DNA from: Clostridiales bacterium
GTDB lineage: Bacteria; Bacillota; Clostridia; Christensenellales; Aristaeellaceae
Direction: 5' to 3'
Assembly (NCBI GenBank): GCA_017569285.1
Contig: CP069419.1
Location: forward strand, 2,604,001-2,668,000
Length of the DNA stretch: 64,000 bases
Positions 33,972 to 43,855 of the stretch are shown here, piece by piece. Under the pieces are notes generated by a model. It did no database searches. It saw only the letters and a list, made by a program, of their open reading frames with translations, and had not been told where the DNA came from. A program made the translations under genes and the position numbers. How positions within the stretch are numbered: position 1 is the first letter of the stretch; each line of letters opens with the position of its first letter.

Positions 33972-34772
33972 ATGAACACACTGCGGTTATACCGAAAATC
34001 CATGGCCATGCTGATCCGGAGCCATATGCAGTACCCGGCGTCCTTCCTGATGCAGACGCTGGCGCAGCTGGTGATGGAGGGCGGCGAAATGCTGGCGGTA
34101 ATCCTGCTGGTAAACCGGTTTGACCACCTGAACCAGTGGATGCCCGGAGACCTGTACTTCTTTTTCGGGGTAATGTCGGTTTCCTTCTATATTACGGAGT
34201 GCTTCGGCCGGGGAGTGACCGGCGCATTCCCGTACATGGTGCGGAGCGGGCAGCTGGATACGGTGATGCTGCGCCCGCGGGGCGTGCTGACCCAGGTGCT
34301 GTGCGCGGACGCGGATCCCCGGCGGATTGCCTGTATCGCCGTGGGCACGGTGAGCCTGGTGATCGGCAGCCGGATGAGCGGAATCGTGTGGACGGCGCCA
34401 AAGGTACTGATGCTGTTGGAAAGCATCTGCTGCGCGTTCTGGCTGATCCTGGGCCTGTTTATGATCGAAGCGATCCTGTGCGTGTACAGCGTGAAATCCG
34501 TGGAGCTGGCCAACGCGCTGACCTACGGCGGGCGGAGCGCCTGCCAGTATCCGATTGATACCTACCCCCGGCCGCTGCGCGTGCTGTTTACCGTGGTGGC
34601 GCCGTTCGCACTGGTGATGCATGTGCCGGCATCCCATATCCTGGGCAAGCCGCTGTTCGGCTGGCCGGAATGGACCGGATTCGTGACGCCGCTGGCGGGG
34701 CTGGCGCTGTTCGGCGTGATGTATACGCTTTTCCGCATGGCGATGCGGCACTACCGCTCCACCGGCAGCTGA
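33972..34772 (+). CDS. ABC-2 type exporter permease, subunit 2
   Basis: This 266-residue membrane protein resembles the ABC-2 permease family that follows such ATPases: SHMQYPASFLMQTLAQLV, GDLYFFFGVMSVSFYITE, and LRPRGVLTQVL with a membrane-rich C-terminal half. Two ATGs compete. The one at 33972 has GGGAGG about nine bases upstream, the one at 33966 only three to four, so I prefer 33972. In either case it overlaps or abuts the previous gene. Confidence 0.88.
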   Translation: MNTLRLYRKSMAMLIRSHMQYPASFLMQTLAQLVMEGGEMLAVILLVNRFDHLNQWMPGDLYFFFGVMSVSFYITECFGRGVTGAFPYMVRSGQLDTVMLRPRGVLTQVLCADADPRRIACIAVGTVSLVIGSRMSGIVWTAPKVLMLLESICCAFWLILGLFMIEAILCVYSVKSVELANALTYGGRSACQYPIDTYPRPLRVLFTVVAPFALVMHVPASHILGKPLFGWPEWTGFVTPLAGLALFGVMYTLFRMAMRHYRSTGS

Positions 34773-34793
34773 GCCGGACCGGACGGAGAGTGC

Positions 34794-34822
34794 TTGCGCG
34801 GGGCTGAAAAGCGTGATATGAT
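34794..34822 (+). promoter_or_regulatory. Promoter of the secreted SH3 protein
   Basis: TTGCGC (34794-34799) and TATGAT (34817-34822) are 17 bases apart, 90 bases before the start codon. Confidence 0.5.
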
Positions 34823-34912
34823 TAAATTTGCGACAGTGAAAGAACTATATATTCCGGACACTGTTCCGAACCTGACGAAGACTCAGACGATTGAGACGGG
34901 AGAGGACGGACC

Positions 34913-35902
34913 ATGAAACTGAAATCCCTGCGGATGCTGATTATCTGCCTGCTCTGCATGTGTGTGGCAGCGGTATGCCTGGCCGAAGGCGCCGGCTCCG
35001 CGGCTTCCTCCAGCGAGGCGGAAAGCACCTCCAGCGAGCACAGCGAGACGAAGGTCTCCGTGGAAGTGACGAGCACGAGCGACCAGAGCTCCAGCTCTTC
35101 CTCCGACAGCACGGCGTCGGCTTCCGGCACCGGCGGTGAAGGCGGAGCCGGGGCGGGAGCGGCAGGCGCCTCCGCAGGCGCGGGAAGCGGCGGCGGAAGT
35201 ACGACCAGCACCTCCGTAACCGTGACCACCACGACCACAACCGGCGGCGGAAGCAGCTCCGGCGCGGCCGGATCCGCGGCTGCAGCCGGCGGGGACGGAG
35301 CGGGAGCCGCGAGCAGCGCGGCAGCCGGAAGCGGTTCCTGGATTCCGCCGTACCCGGTATCCACGCCGAAGCCGGTGTACCACCGGGTGGACACCCTGGT
35401 GAGCAGTGTGCCGGTGAAGGGAAGCGGATATACCGTGATCGGCCAGGTGAATGTGCGGACGCTGCCGAGCGTATACGCGCCCCGGGCGACCACGATCCGG
35501 AGATCCGGTACGACGGTGAAGGTGCTGGAAGAGGCGCTGAACAGCGCCGGCCAGACCTGGTACGCGGTGAAGCTGCAGAGCGGTGTGCTGGGATACATCC
35601 GGGGCGACCTGCTGCGCGTGGACATCGTATATGTGAGCGAGGAAGACCCCGCACCGGCTCCTGTGATTACCCCCGCGCCGACCCCTGTGGCGGCAGTCAC
35701 CCCGGAAGTGATCTACATGCTGGCCACCCCGGCACCGACGCCCACGCCGATTATCATCTACGTCCAGCCGGACATGCTGTCCACGCCGGCACCGGAAGTG
35801 ACGCCGGAAGTGATTTACATCACCCCGGAACCGACCGCGGAACCGCCGGTTTCATCTCCCGCGAAGGTGACGAAGCAGCCGACCGCCGGAGCCAGTTTCT
35901 GA
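34913..35902 (+). CDS. Secreted SH3-domain protein with Ser/Ala/Gly-rich and Pro-rich linkers
   Basis: This 329-residue protein has a signal peptide (to about residue 24) and a long low-complexity Ser/Thr/Ala/Gly region (about 26-140). A bacterial SH3-like domain follows (about 165-230; GQVNVRTLPS, GTTVKVLEEALNSAGQTWYAVKL). The tail is rich in Pro and Thr and contains near-repeats of TPEVIYMLATPAPTP and TPEVIYITPEPT. Such proteins sit in or on the cell wall, the SH3 domain often binding peptidoglycan. No enzymatic domain is visible. GGGAGAGG precedes the ATG. Confidence 0.82.
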   Translation: MKLKSLRMLIICLLCMCVAAVCLAEGAGSAASSSEAESTSSEHSETKVSVEVTSTSDQSSSSSSDSTASASGTGGEGGAGAGAAGASAGAGSGGGSTTSTSVTVTTTTTTGGGSSSGAAGSAAAAGGDGAGAASSAAAGSGSWIPPYPVSTPKPVYHRVDTLVSSVPVKGSGYTVIGQVNVRTLPSVYAPRATTIRRSGTTVKVLEEALNSAGQTWYAVKLQSGVLGYIRGDLLRVDIVYVSEEDPAPAPVITPAPTPVAAVTPEVIYMLATPAPTPTPIIIYVQPDMLSTPAPEVTPEVIYITPEPTAEPPVSSPAKVTKQPTAGASF

Positions 35903-35916
35903 CAAGTAAATCCCTG

Positions 35917-35947
35917 GCACGCCGCAGTGAAAGCGGCGTGCTTTTTT
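35917..35947 (+). terminator. Intrinsic terminator
   Basis: GCACGCCGC (35917-35925) pairs with GCGGCGTGC (35933-35941) and TTTTTTA follows. Confidence 0.9.
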
Positions 35948-36047
35948 ATACCGGAAAACGGTGGCCAAAGCGGCGGGACTGTGGTATGATGGGCATGAAA
36001 TCTTGGACAAAATGAAAATATGAATACCGGAACGGGGAGGAATCGCG

Positions 36048-37061
36048 ATGAAGGCGCTGTTAATCGGCGGCACAGGCCAGATCAGCATGGCAATCACGAA
36101 GAAACTGGTGAAGGACGGCTGGGAGGTATACCTGCTGAACCGGGGAAACCGGTCGGCGGAACTGCCGGAAGGCGTGCATTCCATTGTGGCGGACATCAAT
36201 GACGAGGCCGCCGTGCTGGAAAAGACAAAGGGCATCATGTTCGACTCGGTATGCGAGTTCATCGGCTTTGTGCCCGCCCAGGTGGAACGGGACTGGCGGC
36301 TGTTCCGCGGGAAAACACGGCAGTATATCTACATCAGCTCGGCATCAGCCTACCACAAGCCGGTGGGCGACTATATGATCACCGAGGGAACGGCGCTGGC
36401 GAACCCGTACTGGGAGTATTCCCGGAACAAGATCGCCTGCGAGGATTTCCTGATGGGCAAATTCCGGGAGGAAGGCTTCCCGGTGACGATTGTGCGGCCC
36501 AGCCACACGTATGACGAGCGGAACCTCCCGCTGGGCGTGCACGGGGCCAAGGGCCCCTGGCAGGTGCTGAAACGGATGATGGAAGGGAAACCCGTGATTA
36601 TCCAGGGCGATGGTACCAGCCTGTGGACGGTGACATTCAACAAGGACTTCGCCGTGGGCTTCACCGGCCTGATGGGCAATGTGCACGCGATCGGCGAGGC
36701 GTTCCAAATCACCTCGGACGAGACGCTGACGTGGAACCAGATTTACCAGACCATCGCGGATGCGCTGGGCGTGAAGCTGAACGCGTACCACGTTGCCTCC
36801 GACTTCCTGGCGGAAACGGGGAAACAGTATGACTTCAACGGCGCCCTGAACGGGGACAAGGCCCACTCCGTGGTGTTTGACAACACGAAGCTGAAGCGCC
36901 TGGTGCCGCAGATGACGACGACGATCCCGTTCCACGAGGGCGCCCGGATCTCCATCAGTTACATCCTGAGCCATCCGGAACTGCAGGTGGAAGACCCGGA
37001 ATTCGACGCGTGGAGCGACCGGGTGATAGAAGCCCTGGAGGCGGCAAAAGCCCGGATCTGA
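36048..37061 (+). CDS. NAD-dependent epimerase/dehydratase (extended SDR)
   Basis: This 337-residue protein has the nucleotide-binding turn LLIGGTGQISMAI at the N-terminus and a YSRNK (Y-x-x-x-K) motif around residue 124. The extended-SDR sugar-nucleotide fold continues to the C-terminus (FDNTKLKRLVPQ). The members of this subgroup are often annotated as NAD-dependent epimerases without known substrate. GGGGAGG lies before the ATG. It is alone between terminator-separated genes. Confidence 0.9.
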   Translation: MKALLIGGTGQISMAITKKLVKDGWEVYLLNRGNRSAELPEGVHSIVADINDEAAVLEKTKGIMFDSVCEFIGFVPAQVERDWRLFRGKTRQYIYISSASAYHKPVGDYMITEGTALANPYWEYSRNKIACEDFLMGKFREEGFPVTIVRPSHTYDERNLPLGVHGAKGPWQVLKRMMEGKPVIIQGDGTSLWTVTFNKDFAVGFTGLMGNVHAIGEAFQITSDETLTWNQIYQTIADALGVKLNAYHVASDFLAETGKQYDFNGALNGDKAHSVVFDNTKLKRLVPQMTTTIPFHEGARISISYILSHPELQVEDPEFDAWSDRVIEALEAAKARI

Positions 37062-37111
37062 CGGTACGGACGGGCTCCGGGGCGAAATAATGTACAAACG
37101 TTGGATTTCCA

Positions 37112-37140
37112 TTGACACCGCACGGGCGGGAGGGTAAAAT
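37112..37140 (+). promoter_or_regulatory. Promoter of purA-purB
   Basis: TTGACA (37112-37117) and TAAAAT (37135-37140) are 17 bases apart. The 80-base leader that follows shows a repeated GACGTCTTTG / AGGCGTCTTTC pattern but I do not recognise a riboswitch. Confidence 0.7.
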
Positions 37141-37220
37141 ACGATAGCAAAGGCAGGACGTCTTTGCCGGAACCGGTGAAGGCGTCTTTCTTTATGGAAA
37201 TCGGGAGGAGTAGAAAGCAA

Positions 37221-38510
37221 ATGGCTTGTACCGCGATTGTCGGAATCAACTGGGGCGACGAAGGCAAAGGCCGCATGGTGGACCTGCTGACGGAGGAGTA
37301 TGATGTTGTCGTGCGCTTCCAGGGTGGCGGAAACGCCGGGCATACCGTAATCAACGAGTTCGGAAAGTTCGCGCTGCACCTGCTGCCGTCCGGCGTTTTC
37401 CGCAAGGGCGTCATGAACATCCTGGGCAACGGCGTGGCCGTGGACCCCGAAAACCTGCTGGCTGAGATCGGCCAGCTGGCGGAGAAGGGCGTGAAGGTGA
37501 CCCCGGAAAACCTGATGATCAGTGACCGGGCATCGCTGCTGCTGCCGTGGCACCGGAAGCTGGACGAGCTGGAAGAGCTGCGCCTGAAGGACAAGAAGTT
37601 CGGTTCCACCAAGCAGGGAATCGCGCCGTTCTACTCCGATAAATACCAGAAAAAGACCGTGCTGGCGGGCGAGCTGTTCTATCCGGAAAAGCTGAAGGCC
37701 CACCTGCGCGACCTGCTGGAGTGGAAGAACCTGACGCTGACCGGCGTGTACGGCGCCGAGCCGGTGACCGAGGAAGAGATCGGGGCCTGGGTGGAAAGCT
37801 GCTGCAAGCCCCTGGTTCCCTATATTGCCGACACGCAGGAATACCTGTGGGACGCGCAGCAGGACGGAAAACGCATCCTGTTTGAGGCGCAGCTGGGCTC
37901 CCTGCGCGACCTGGACTACGGCATCCATCCCTACACGACGTCCTCCAACACGCTGGCGAGCTACGCGCCGGTCGGATCCGGCCTGCCCGCAGCAAAGCTG
38001 GAAAAGGTGGTCGGCGTGGTGAAGGCCTATTCCACCTGCGTGGGCGAAGGTCCGTTCGTCTGTGAAATGTTCGGCGAGGAAGCCGAGGCGCTGCGCCAGG
38101 CGGGCAATGAATACGGCGCCAAGACCGGCCGTCCGCGCCGGGTGGGCCCGATCGACCTGGTGGCCACACGCTACGGCGTGCGGGTGCAAGGCGCGACGGA
38201 ACTGGCCCTGACCAAGCTGGACGTGCTGAGCGGCATGGACGAGATTCCCGTGTGCGTGCGGTACGAACTGGACGGCAAAGAGACCGACAAGTTCCCCTTC
38301 CCGGCGGTGCTAGGCGACTGCAAGCCCGTGATCACCAAGGTGAAGGGCTGGAAGCAGGATATCAGCGGCTGCCGGACCTGGGATGAGCTGCCGGAAGAGA
38401 CCAAGGCCTATGTGAACATGGTGGAGAAGGCGATCGGCCGGCCGTTTGTGTACATTTCCGTCGGCCCGGAACGCGACAGCATTATCCGCAGAACCGGAAG
38501 CGAGGGATAA
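37221..38510 (+). CDS. purA: Adenylosuccinate synthetase
   Basis: This 429-residue enzyme opens with the GTP-binding P-loop variant VGINWGDEGKGRMVDLL and contains VRFQGGGNAGHTV and GPIDLVATRYGVRVQGATELALTKLDVL. It joins IMP and aspartate at GTP cost to give adenylosuccinate. The length matches the family (about 430). I start at ATG 37221, with GGGAGGAG upstream. purB follows after three bases, so both AMP-branch steps are in one operon. Confidence 0.98.
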   Translation: MACTAIVGINWGDEGKGRMVDLLTEEYDVVVRFQGGGNAGHTVINEFGKFALHLLPSGVFRKGVMNILGNGVAVDPENLLAEIGQLAEKGVKVTPENLMISDRASLLLPWHRKLDELEELRLKDKKFGSTKQGIAPFYSDKYQKKTVLAGELFYPEKLKAHLRDLLEWKNLTLTGVYGAEPVTEEEIGAWVESCCKPLVPYIADTQEYLWDAQQDGKRILFEAQLGSLRDLDYGIHPYTTSSNTLASYAPVGSGLPAAKLEKVVGVVKAYSTCVGEGPFVCEMFGEEAEALRQAGNEYGAKTGRPRRVGPIDLVATRYGVRVQGATELALTKLDVLSGMDEIPVCVRYELDGKETDKFPFPAVLGDCKPVITKVKGWKQDISGCRTWDELPEETKAYVNMVEKAIGRPFVYISVGPERDSIIRRTGSEG

Positions 38511-38513
38511 GAG

Positions 38514-39929
38514 ATGACAGACCGTTACGAAACACCGCTGGGATCCCGCTATGCGTCCAATGAGATGCTGGCGCTGTTTTCCCAGGATACCCGATACCAG
38601 ACCTGGCGGAAGCTGTGGGTCGCGCTGGCCCGCGCCGAGATGGAGCTGGGCCTGCCGGTGACGGCGGAACAGGTGGCTGAGCTGGAAGCGCATATCACGG
38701 ACATCGACTACGAGGTGGTCCGCGTGCGCGAGAAGGAAGTCCGCCACGACGTGATGGCGCACGTGTATGCCTACGGCAAGGTGGCGCCAGGCGCGGCGGG
38801 AATTATCCACCTGGGCGCGACAAGCTGCTATGTGACGGACAACGCCGACCTGGTGATCTACCGCGACGCGCTGAAGCTGATCCGCAAGGGTCTGCTGGGC
38901 GTGATGAAGAACCTGTGCGATTTCGCCGAAAAAACCAAGGCAATCCCGACCCTGGGCTACACCCATTACCAGCCGGCGCAGCCGGTGACCGTGGGCAAGC
39001 GGGCGTCCCTGTGGCTGCAGGATTTCATGACCGACCTGGAAGAGATCGATTTCGTGATTGACCACCTGCCGTTCCTCGGCTGCCGCGGAACCACCGGCAC
39101 CGAAGCCAGCTTTATGGAGCTGTTTGAGGGCGACACCGCGAAGATCGACGAGATGAACCGCAAAATCGCGGCGGAATTCGGATTTGAGAAGCGGTTTGAC
39201 GTTTCCGGGCAGACCTATCCCCGGAAGGCGGACAGCCGCATCCTGAACGTGCTGAGCGCGATTGGCCAGAGCTGCTACCGCATGGCGAACGACATGCGCC
39301 TGCTGCAGCATGACCGGCAGCTCGAAGAACCCTTCGAGAGCACCCAGATCGGGTCCTCCGCGATGGCGTACAAGCGGAACCCCATGCGCAGCGAGCGCGT
39401 GTGCTCCCTGAGCCGCTACCTGATGACCCTGCCGCAGAACGCGGCGATGACGGCCTCCACCCAGTGGATGGAGCGCACCCTGGACGACTCCGCCAACCGG
39501 CGGATCTCCCTGCCGGAAGGTTTCCTGTGCGCCGACGCTGTGCTGCGCCTGGTGCGGAACATCTCCGACGGCATCCGGGTGAACGAAAAGATTATCGAAG
39601 CGACGCTGCGGGAGTATATGCCCTTTATCGCCACGGAGAACCTGCTGATGGAAGCGGTGAAGCGCGGCGGAAACCGGCAGGAGCTGCATGAAGTGATCCG
39701 CGAGAGCTCCATGGCTGCGACCGAGCGGATGAAGAACGGCGAAAGCTGCGACCTGCTGGAGCGGCTGGCGGCCGTACCGGCCTTCGGAATGACGGCGGAC
39801 GAAATGCGCGAGGTGCTGGACCCGAAGAAATACACCGGCCGCTGCGCGGAGCAGACCGAGGCGCTGGTACAAAAAATCCGCCCGATGCTGGAAGAAGCAC
39901 CGGCGGATGAAGTGAGCATTGAGGTGTAA
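38514..39929 (+). CDS. purB: Adenylosuccinate lyase
   Basis: This 471-residue member of the fumarase/aspartase superfamily has HLGATSCYVTDNADL, THYQPAQPVTVGKRA and the signature loop GSSAMAYKRNPMRSERV. It cleaves adenylosuccinate to AMP and fumarate, and also SAICAR in purine synthesis. It directly follows purA. Convergent with a glycosyltransferase gene; I see no clear terminator between them. Confidence 0.98.
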   Translation: MTDRYETPLGSRYASNEMLALFSQDTRYQTWRKLWVALARAEMELGLPVTAEQVAELEAHITDIDYEVVRVREKEVRHDVMAHVYAYGKVAPGAAGIIHLGATSCYVTDNADLVIYRDALKLIRKGLLGVMKNLCDFAEKTKAIPTLGYTHYQPAQPVTVGKRASLWLQDFMTDLEEIDFVIDHLPFLGCRGTTGTEASFMELFEGDTAKIDEMNRKIAAEFGFEKRFDVSGQTYPRKADSRILNVLSAIGQSCYRMANDMRLLQHDRQLEEPFESTQIGSSAMAYKRNPMRSERVCSLSRYLMTLPQNAAMTASTQWMERTLDDSANRRISLPEGFLCADAVLRLVRNISDGIRVNEKIIEATLREYMPFIATENLLMEAVKRGGNRQELHEVIRESSMAATERMKNGESCDLLERLAAVPAFGMTADEMREVLDPKKYTGRCAEQTEALVQKIRPMLEEAPADEVSIEV

Positions 39930-39946
39930 GCAGATCGGAAGCCGTG

Positions 39947-41134
39947 TCAGACAATGCGCAGGCGCTTGTCCTTCAGGGCACCCTCTTTACCGAGGGCGAT
40001 GAGGCGGGTGTACCGCTCCACGGCATTCTCCAGGATTTTATCCCAGGGCACGGGAATGGTTTCCCGTGCCTTTTCTCCTGCCTTCGCGAGGAGATCCGGC
40101 TGCGACAGGGCGCCGGTGAGCACGCGGGCAAGGTCCTTCGGGTCGTTCTCGCAGAGGAAACCGTTTTCCCCGTCCCGGATGTATTCTGCCGCGGTGCTGC
40201 CGCGGACCATGACCGACGGCGTGCCCATGACGGCCGCTTCCCGCACCACCATGGAGGTGGTGTCGTAGAGGGAGGGGAAGGCAAAGACCGAAGCCCGGGC
40301 GTACAGCGCGTCGAGCAGGGACGTATCGGAAATGTGGCCGAGCATCTGGGAGCGGTCCTGGATGTTGAGCTCGTGGATCTTGCGGTCGATATTGTTCATA
40401 TCCACGCCCTGGCCGGCCAGCAGCAGGCGGAAGTTCGTGCCGGCCTGTTTCATTTCGGCGCAGGCTTCCAGGATGGTGAGGATGTTCTTTTTCCAGTCCA
40501 TCTGGCCGACGAAGAGGATCACAGGATCATCGCCGAGGTTCCAGCGGCGGGAGACGCCCTCCACATCCGCGGGGGAAACGGTGCGCATGGTGGCGCCGTT
40601 GGGCATGACGATGACGTCGCCCTCATAGCCGTAATCCTTCAGCACGTCCGCCGCGTTTTTTCCGACGGCCCAGACCTCGTCGCAACGGTTATAGAAATTG
40701 ACGACAAACTTGGTGCCCATCCGGGCGATGGACTCCGACTTGGTCGCCTTGAGGAAATCATCGTAGTACTTGGAGTGGAAGGTGGCCACGAGGGGCAGCT
40801 TCCGCAGGGTGGCGATGCGCAGCGCCTCCGACCCGGCGGTGAAGGGGCTGTGGGCGTGGATCAGGTCCAGCTGGATCATGCGTATGCGGCGGCGGTAGTG
40901 CGGATCCCAGACGGCTTCGCCGATCTGGTACTGCTTCATGCCGGGCAGGCCCGCGCCCATAAAATCGACCAGCTCAAAGGGGAAACCGCCCTGGAAGCCG
41001 GTATCGTACATCGGGGCGACCACGGTAACCTGGTGCCCCATTTTGCACAGCGTATCCGCATAGGCATAGACAACACGGCCCACCCCGTCGACAATGGGGA
41101 GGAACGTATCTGTAAACTGCCCGAGTCTCAGCAT
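39947..41134 (-). CDS. GT4-type glycosyltransferase, glycolipid-synthase-like
   Basis: This 395-residue protein has the two Rossmann domains of GT-B enzymes: FTDTFLPIVDGVGRVVYAYADTL at the N-terminus, HAHSPFTAGSEAL in the middle, VGQMDWKKNILTILEA, and the nucleotide-sugar site VVREAAVMGTPSVMVRGSTAAE. It resembles processive diacylglycerol or mannosyl glycosyltransferases of Firmicutes. The lipid acceptor is inferred. GGAAGGTG precedes the ATG. Confidence 0.88.
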   Translation of the reverse strand: MLRLGQFTDTFLPIVDGVGRVVYAYADTLCKMGHQVTVVAPMYDTGFQGGFPFELVDFMGAGLPGMKQYQIGEAVWDPHYRRRIRMIQLDLIHAHSPFTAGSEALRIATLRKLPLVATFHSKYYDDFLKATKSESIARMGTKFVVNFYNRCDEVWAVGKNAADVLKDYGYEGDVIVMPNGATMRTVSPADVEGVSRRWNLGDDPVILFVGQMDWKKNILTILEACAEMKQAGTNFRLLLAGQGVDMNNIDRKIHELNIQDRSQMLGHISDTSLLDALYARASVFAFPSLYDTTSMVVREAAVMGTPSVMVRGSTAAEYIRDGENGFLCENDPKDLARVLTGALSQPDLLAKAGEKARETIPVPWDKILENAVERYTRLIALGKEGALKDKRLRIV

Positions 41135-41266
41135 TTCAGTTTCACCTTCCGAGGGTCATTATCTCATAATTGCGGATAAAATGCAAACACGTACGCAACA
41201 ATAGACGAAATGATTGAAATCAACAGTAAAAAGTGATATGCTGACGGTACGAAGGGAGAGAAGAAT

Positions 41267-43855
41267 ATGATGAAGCGGATGCTGTCTTTGCTGACCGCCC
41301 TGCTGATGCTGCTGGCGGTAATTCCCGTTTCCGCGGGCGCGGAAGAGTATACCCTCCCGATGGAGGAAGGCAAAAACCAGATTATTTTCTATTGGGACGC
41401 GGAGGACGCGAACCTGGACAACTGCGACATGTGGATCTGGTTCCCGAACGCCGACGGGCGCGGGTACCTGTTCCATCCGTGTGAATACGGCGCAAAGGTC
41501 GTGCTGAATGTTCCGGCGGACGTCGACAAGGTCGGGTTCATCGTGCGCCGCGACTGCTCCGAACCCGGCGGCACCAGCTGGGGATCCGCCGTCAAGGATT
41601 ATGACGGCGACCGGTTTGCCAATATCACCGGGGAAGTGACGGAGGTTTACCTGAAGTCGGCGGACGGCCACCAGTACCTGAGCCGCGACGGCGGGAAGAC
41701 CCTGTACGAGGAACTGACATTCACGCTGGCCGCCATCTCGGGAATGAATGAAATCCAGTATTTCATCAACCCGGCGGCGCGCCTCGAGTCCATGGACCAG
41801 GTCCGCGTGACCGAAGGGGACAGGAAGCTGGAGGTGACCGGTTTGTCCAGCCTGAACAACAGCGTGGTGACCGGCAAGATCACCCTGGGCGAGGAACTGG
41901 ACCTTTCGAAGATCTACACGGTGGAGATCGAGGGCTACGGCGCGAAGGACGCCGTACCGACGAAGGTGTTTGACTCCCCGGCATTCAAGGAACGCTATAC
42001 CTATGAAGGTGACGACCTTGGCGCGGTGCTGACTGAGACGGGCACCCGGTTCAAGGTATGGGCGCCGACCGCGAACCGCGTACGGCTGAAGCTGTACGAA
42101 GCCGGCAACGGCGGGGACGCGTTTGACACGATCGAAATGGAACGCGGGGAGCAGGGCGTGTGGAGCGCGGAAACCGCCACCGGCGCCGGCACTTACTACA
42201 CCTACCTGGTGAACACCTCCGCGGGCGAACAGGAAGCGGTGGACCCGTATGCCCGGGCCGTTGGCGTGAACGGCGACCGCGGCATGGTGGCCGACCTGGA
42301 CGCGACCGACCCGGAGGGCTTCGCGGAAGACCGGTACTACGACGGGATCAATGCCTACAACGAAGCGGTGATCTGGGAAGTGCACGTACGCGACTTCTCC
42401 AACAAGCTGGCTTCCTCGCAGTATCCCGGCAAGTATCTCGCGTTTACCGAGAAGGGGCTGAAAAACAGCAGCGGCGAAGCGGCCGGCATCGACTACCTGG
42501 CGGACCTGGGCGTGACCCATGTGCACCTGCAGCCGGTTTACGACTTCGCGACGGTGGATGAATCCAAAGAAGGCACCGGGTTCAACTGGGGCTATGACCC
42601 GAAGAACTACAACGCGCCGGAAGGCAGCTACTCCACCGACCCGTTCCACGGCGAAGTGCGGATCAGGGAGTTCAAGCAGATGGTGCAGGCCCTGCACGAA
42701 AACGGAATGGGCGTCGTGATGGACGTGGTGTACAACCACACCTATTCCGCCGATTCCTGCCTGAACCGGATCGTACCGTACTACTATTACCGGTACGACG
42801 GAATGGGCAAGCTTTCCAACGGCTCCGGATGCGGCAACGAAACGGCGTCCGAACGGCCGATGATGCGCAAGTATATCGTGGACTCCGTGCGCTACTGGGC
42901 GGAGGAGTACCACGTGGACGGCTTCCGGTTTGACCTGATGGCGCTGCATGATACCGACACGATGCAGGCGGTGGAACAGGCGGTGCACGCGGTGAACCCG
43001 AAGGCGATCATCTACGGTGAAGGCTGGACCGGCGGTACCACGCCGCTGATGGAGCCCCTGCGCGCAAGCCAGGCGAACATCCGGAAGGTGACGGCGTCCG
43101 AGGGCGCGATCGGCGCGGTGTCCGTGTTCAACGACAGCATCCGCGACGGCCTGAAGGGCAGCGTGTTTGACGCGAAGGAAAAGGGCTATGTGAGCGGCAA
43201 CGTGTCCAAGGGCAATGCCGAGAACGTGATCTTCGGCCTGACCGGCGGCATCAAGAGCAAGGCGGTTTCCTGGCACGTGAAGGACAACGGCGTGATCAAC
43301 TACATGTCCTGCCACGACAACCACACGCTGTTTGACCGGCTGCTTTCCTCCAACCCGGACGACAGCCTGGAAGCCCGGCTGCGGATGAACCGCTTCGGCA
43401 TCTCCATCATCATGATCGGGAAGGGCACCCCGTTCTTCCTGGCCGGCGAGGAGTTGCTGCGCACCAAGAACGGCGACTCGAACAGCTACAACTCCGGCGA
43501 TGAGGTGAACAATATCCGCTGGGACGAGCTGGCCGCGGGCAGCGACACGATGGCGATGCGCGACTTCTACCGCAGCCTGATCGCGATGCGGAAGGCAAAC
43601 CCGTTCCTGACGAAGGCGGAGCTCACCTGCACCGTGGGACGCGAGAACGCAATTGAAGCAGTGTACACCGAAGGCGAAAAGACCGTGGCCTACGCGCTGG
43701 TCAATCCGTCCGGATCGACCTTCACGCAGACGCTGCCGGAAGGAAACTGGACCGTGCTGATGCAAAATGAAACGGTTTCCCCGGAAGGCGGGGAAACCGT
43801 GAGCGGCACTGTCCAGGTGGAAGGACGGAGCGTCCTGCTGGTAAAGGCCGAGTAA
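41267..43855 (+). CDS. pulA: Secreted type I pullulanase (GH13)
   Basis: This 862-residue enzyme has a signal peptide (1-25), an N-terminal starch-binding-type domain (about 30-130) and a CBM48-like module (about 250-345). The GH13 catalytic domain follows. It shows the type I pullulanase signature FNWGYDP (about 440), VVMDVVYNHT, DGFRFDLM with the nucleophile Asp (about 557), YGEGWTGG with the acid/base Glu (about 584), and SCHDNHT with the transition-state Asp. It hydrolyses alpha-1,6 branches of pullulan, starch and glycogen outside the cell. Monocistronic; the ribosome site is GGGAGAG. Confidence 0.93.
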   Translation: MMKRMLSLLTALLMLLAVIPVSAGAEEYTLPMEEGKNQIIFYWDAEDANLDNCDMWIWFPNADGRGYLFHPCEYGAKVVLNVPADVDKVGFIVRRDCSEPGGTSWGSAVKDYDGDRFANITGEVTEVYLKSADGHQYLSRDGGKTLYEELTFTLAAISGMNEIQYFINPAARLESMDQVRVTEGDRKLEVTGLSSLNNSVVTGKITLGEELDLSKIYTVEIEGYGAKDAVPTKVFDSPAFKERYTYEGDDLGAVLTETGTRFKVWAPTANRVRLKLYEAGNGGDAFDTIEMERGEQGVWSAETATGAGTYYTYLVNTSAGEQEAVDPYARAVGVNGDRGMVADLDATDPEGFAEDRYYDGINAYNEAVIWEVHVRDFSNKLASSQYPGKYLAFTEKGLKNSSGEAAGIDYLADLGVTHVHLQPVYDFATVDESKEGTGFNWGYDPKNYNAPEGSYSTDPFHGEVRIREFKQMVQALHENGMGVVMDVVYNHTYSADSCLNRIVPYYYYRYDGMGKLSNGSGCGNETASERPMMRKYIVDSVRYWAEEYHVDGFRFDLMALHDTDTMQAVEQAVHAVNPKAIIYGEGWTGGTTPLMEPLRASQANIRKVTASEGAIGAVSVFNDSIRDGLKGSVFDAKEKGYVSGNVSKGNAENVIFGLTGGIKSKAVSWHVKDNGVINYMSCHDNHTLFDRLLSSNPDDSLEARLRMNRFGISIIMIGKGTPFFLAGEELLRTKNGDSNSYNSGDEVNNIRWDELAAGSDTMAMRDFYRSLIAMRKANPFLTKAELTCTVGRENAIEAVYTEGEKTVAYALVNPSGSTFTQTLPEGNWTVLMQNETVSPEGGETVSGTVQVEGRSVLLVKAE

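Noticed and set aside
37141-37220. Possible purine riboswitch before purA
   Set aside because: The leader has two similar CGTCTTT segments but lacks the conserved junction and loop bases of purine riboswitches, and it is too short for an aptamer with platform.
41159-43765. An 868-residue antisense open frame over the pullulanase
   Set aside because: Shadow of the pullulanase gene: composition is dominated by Val/His/Arg and it lacks any domain or ribosome site.
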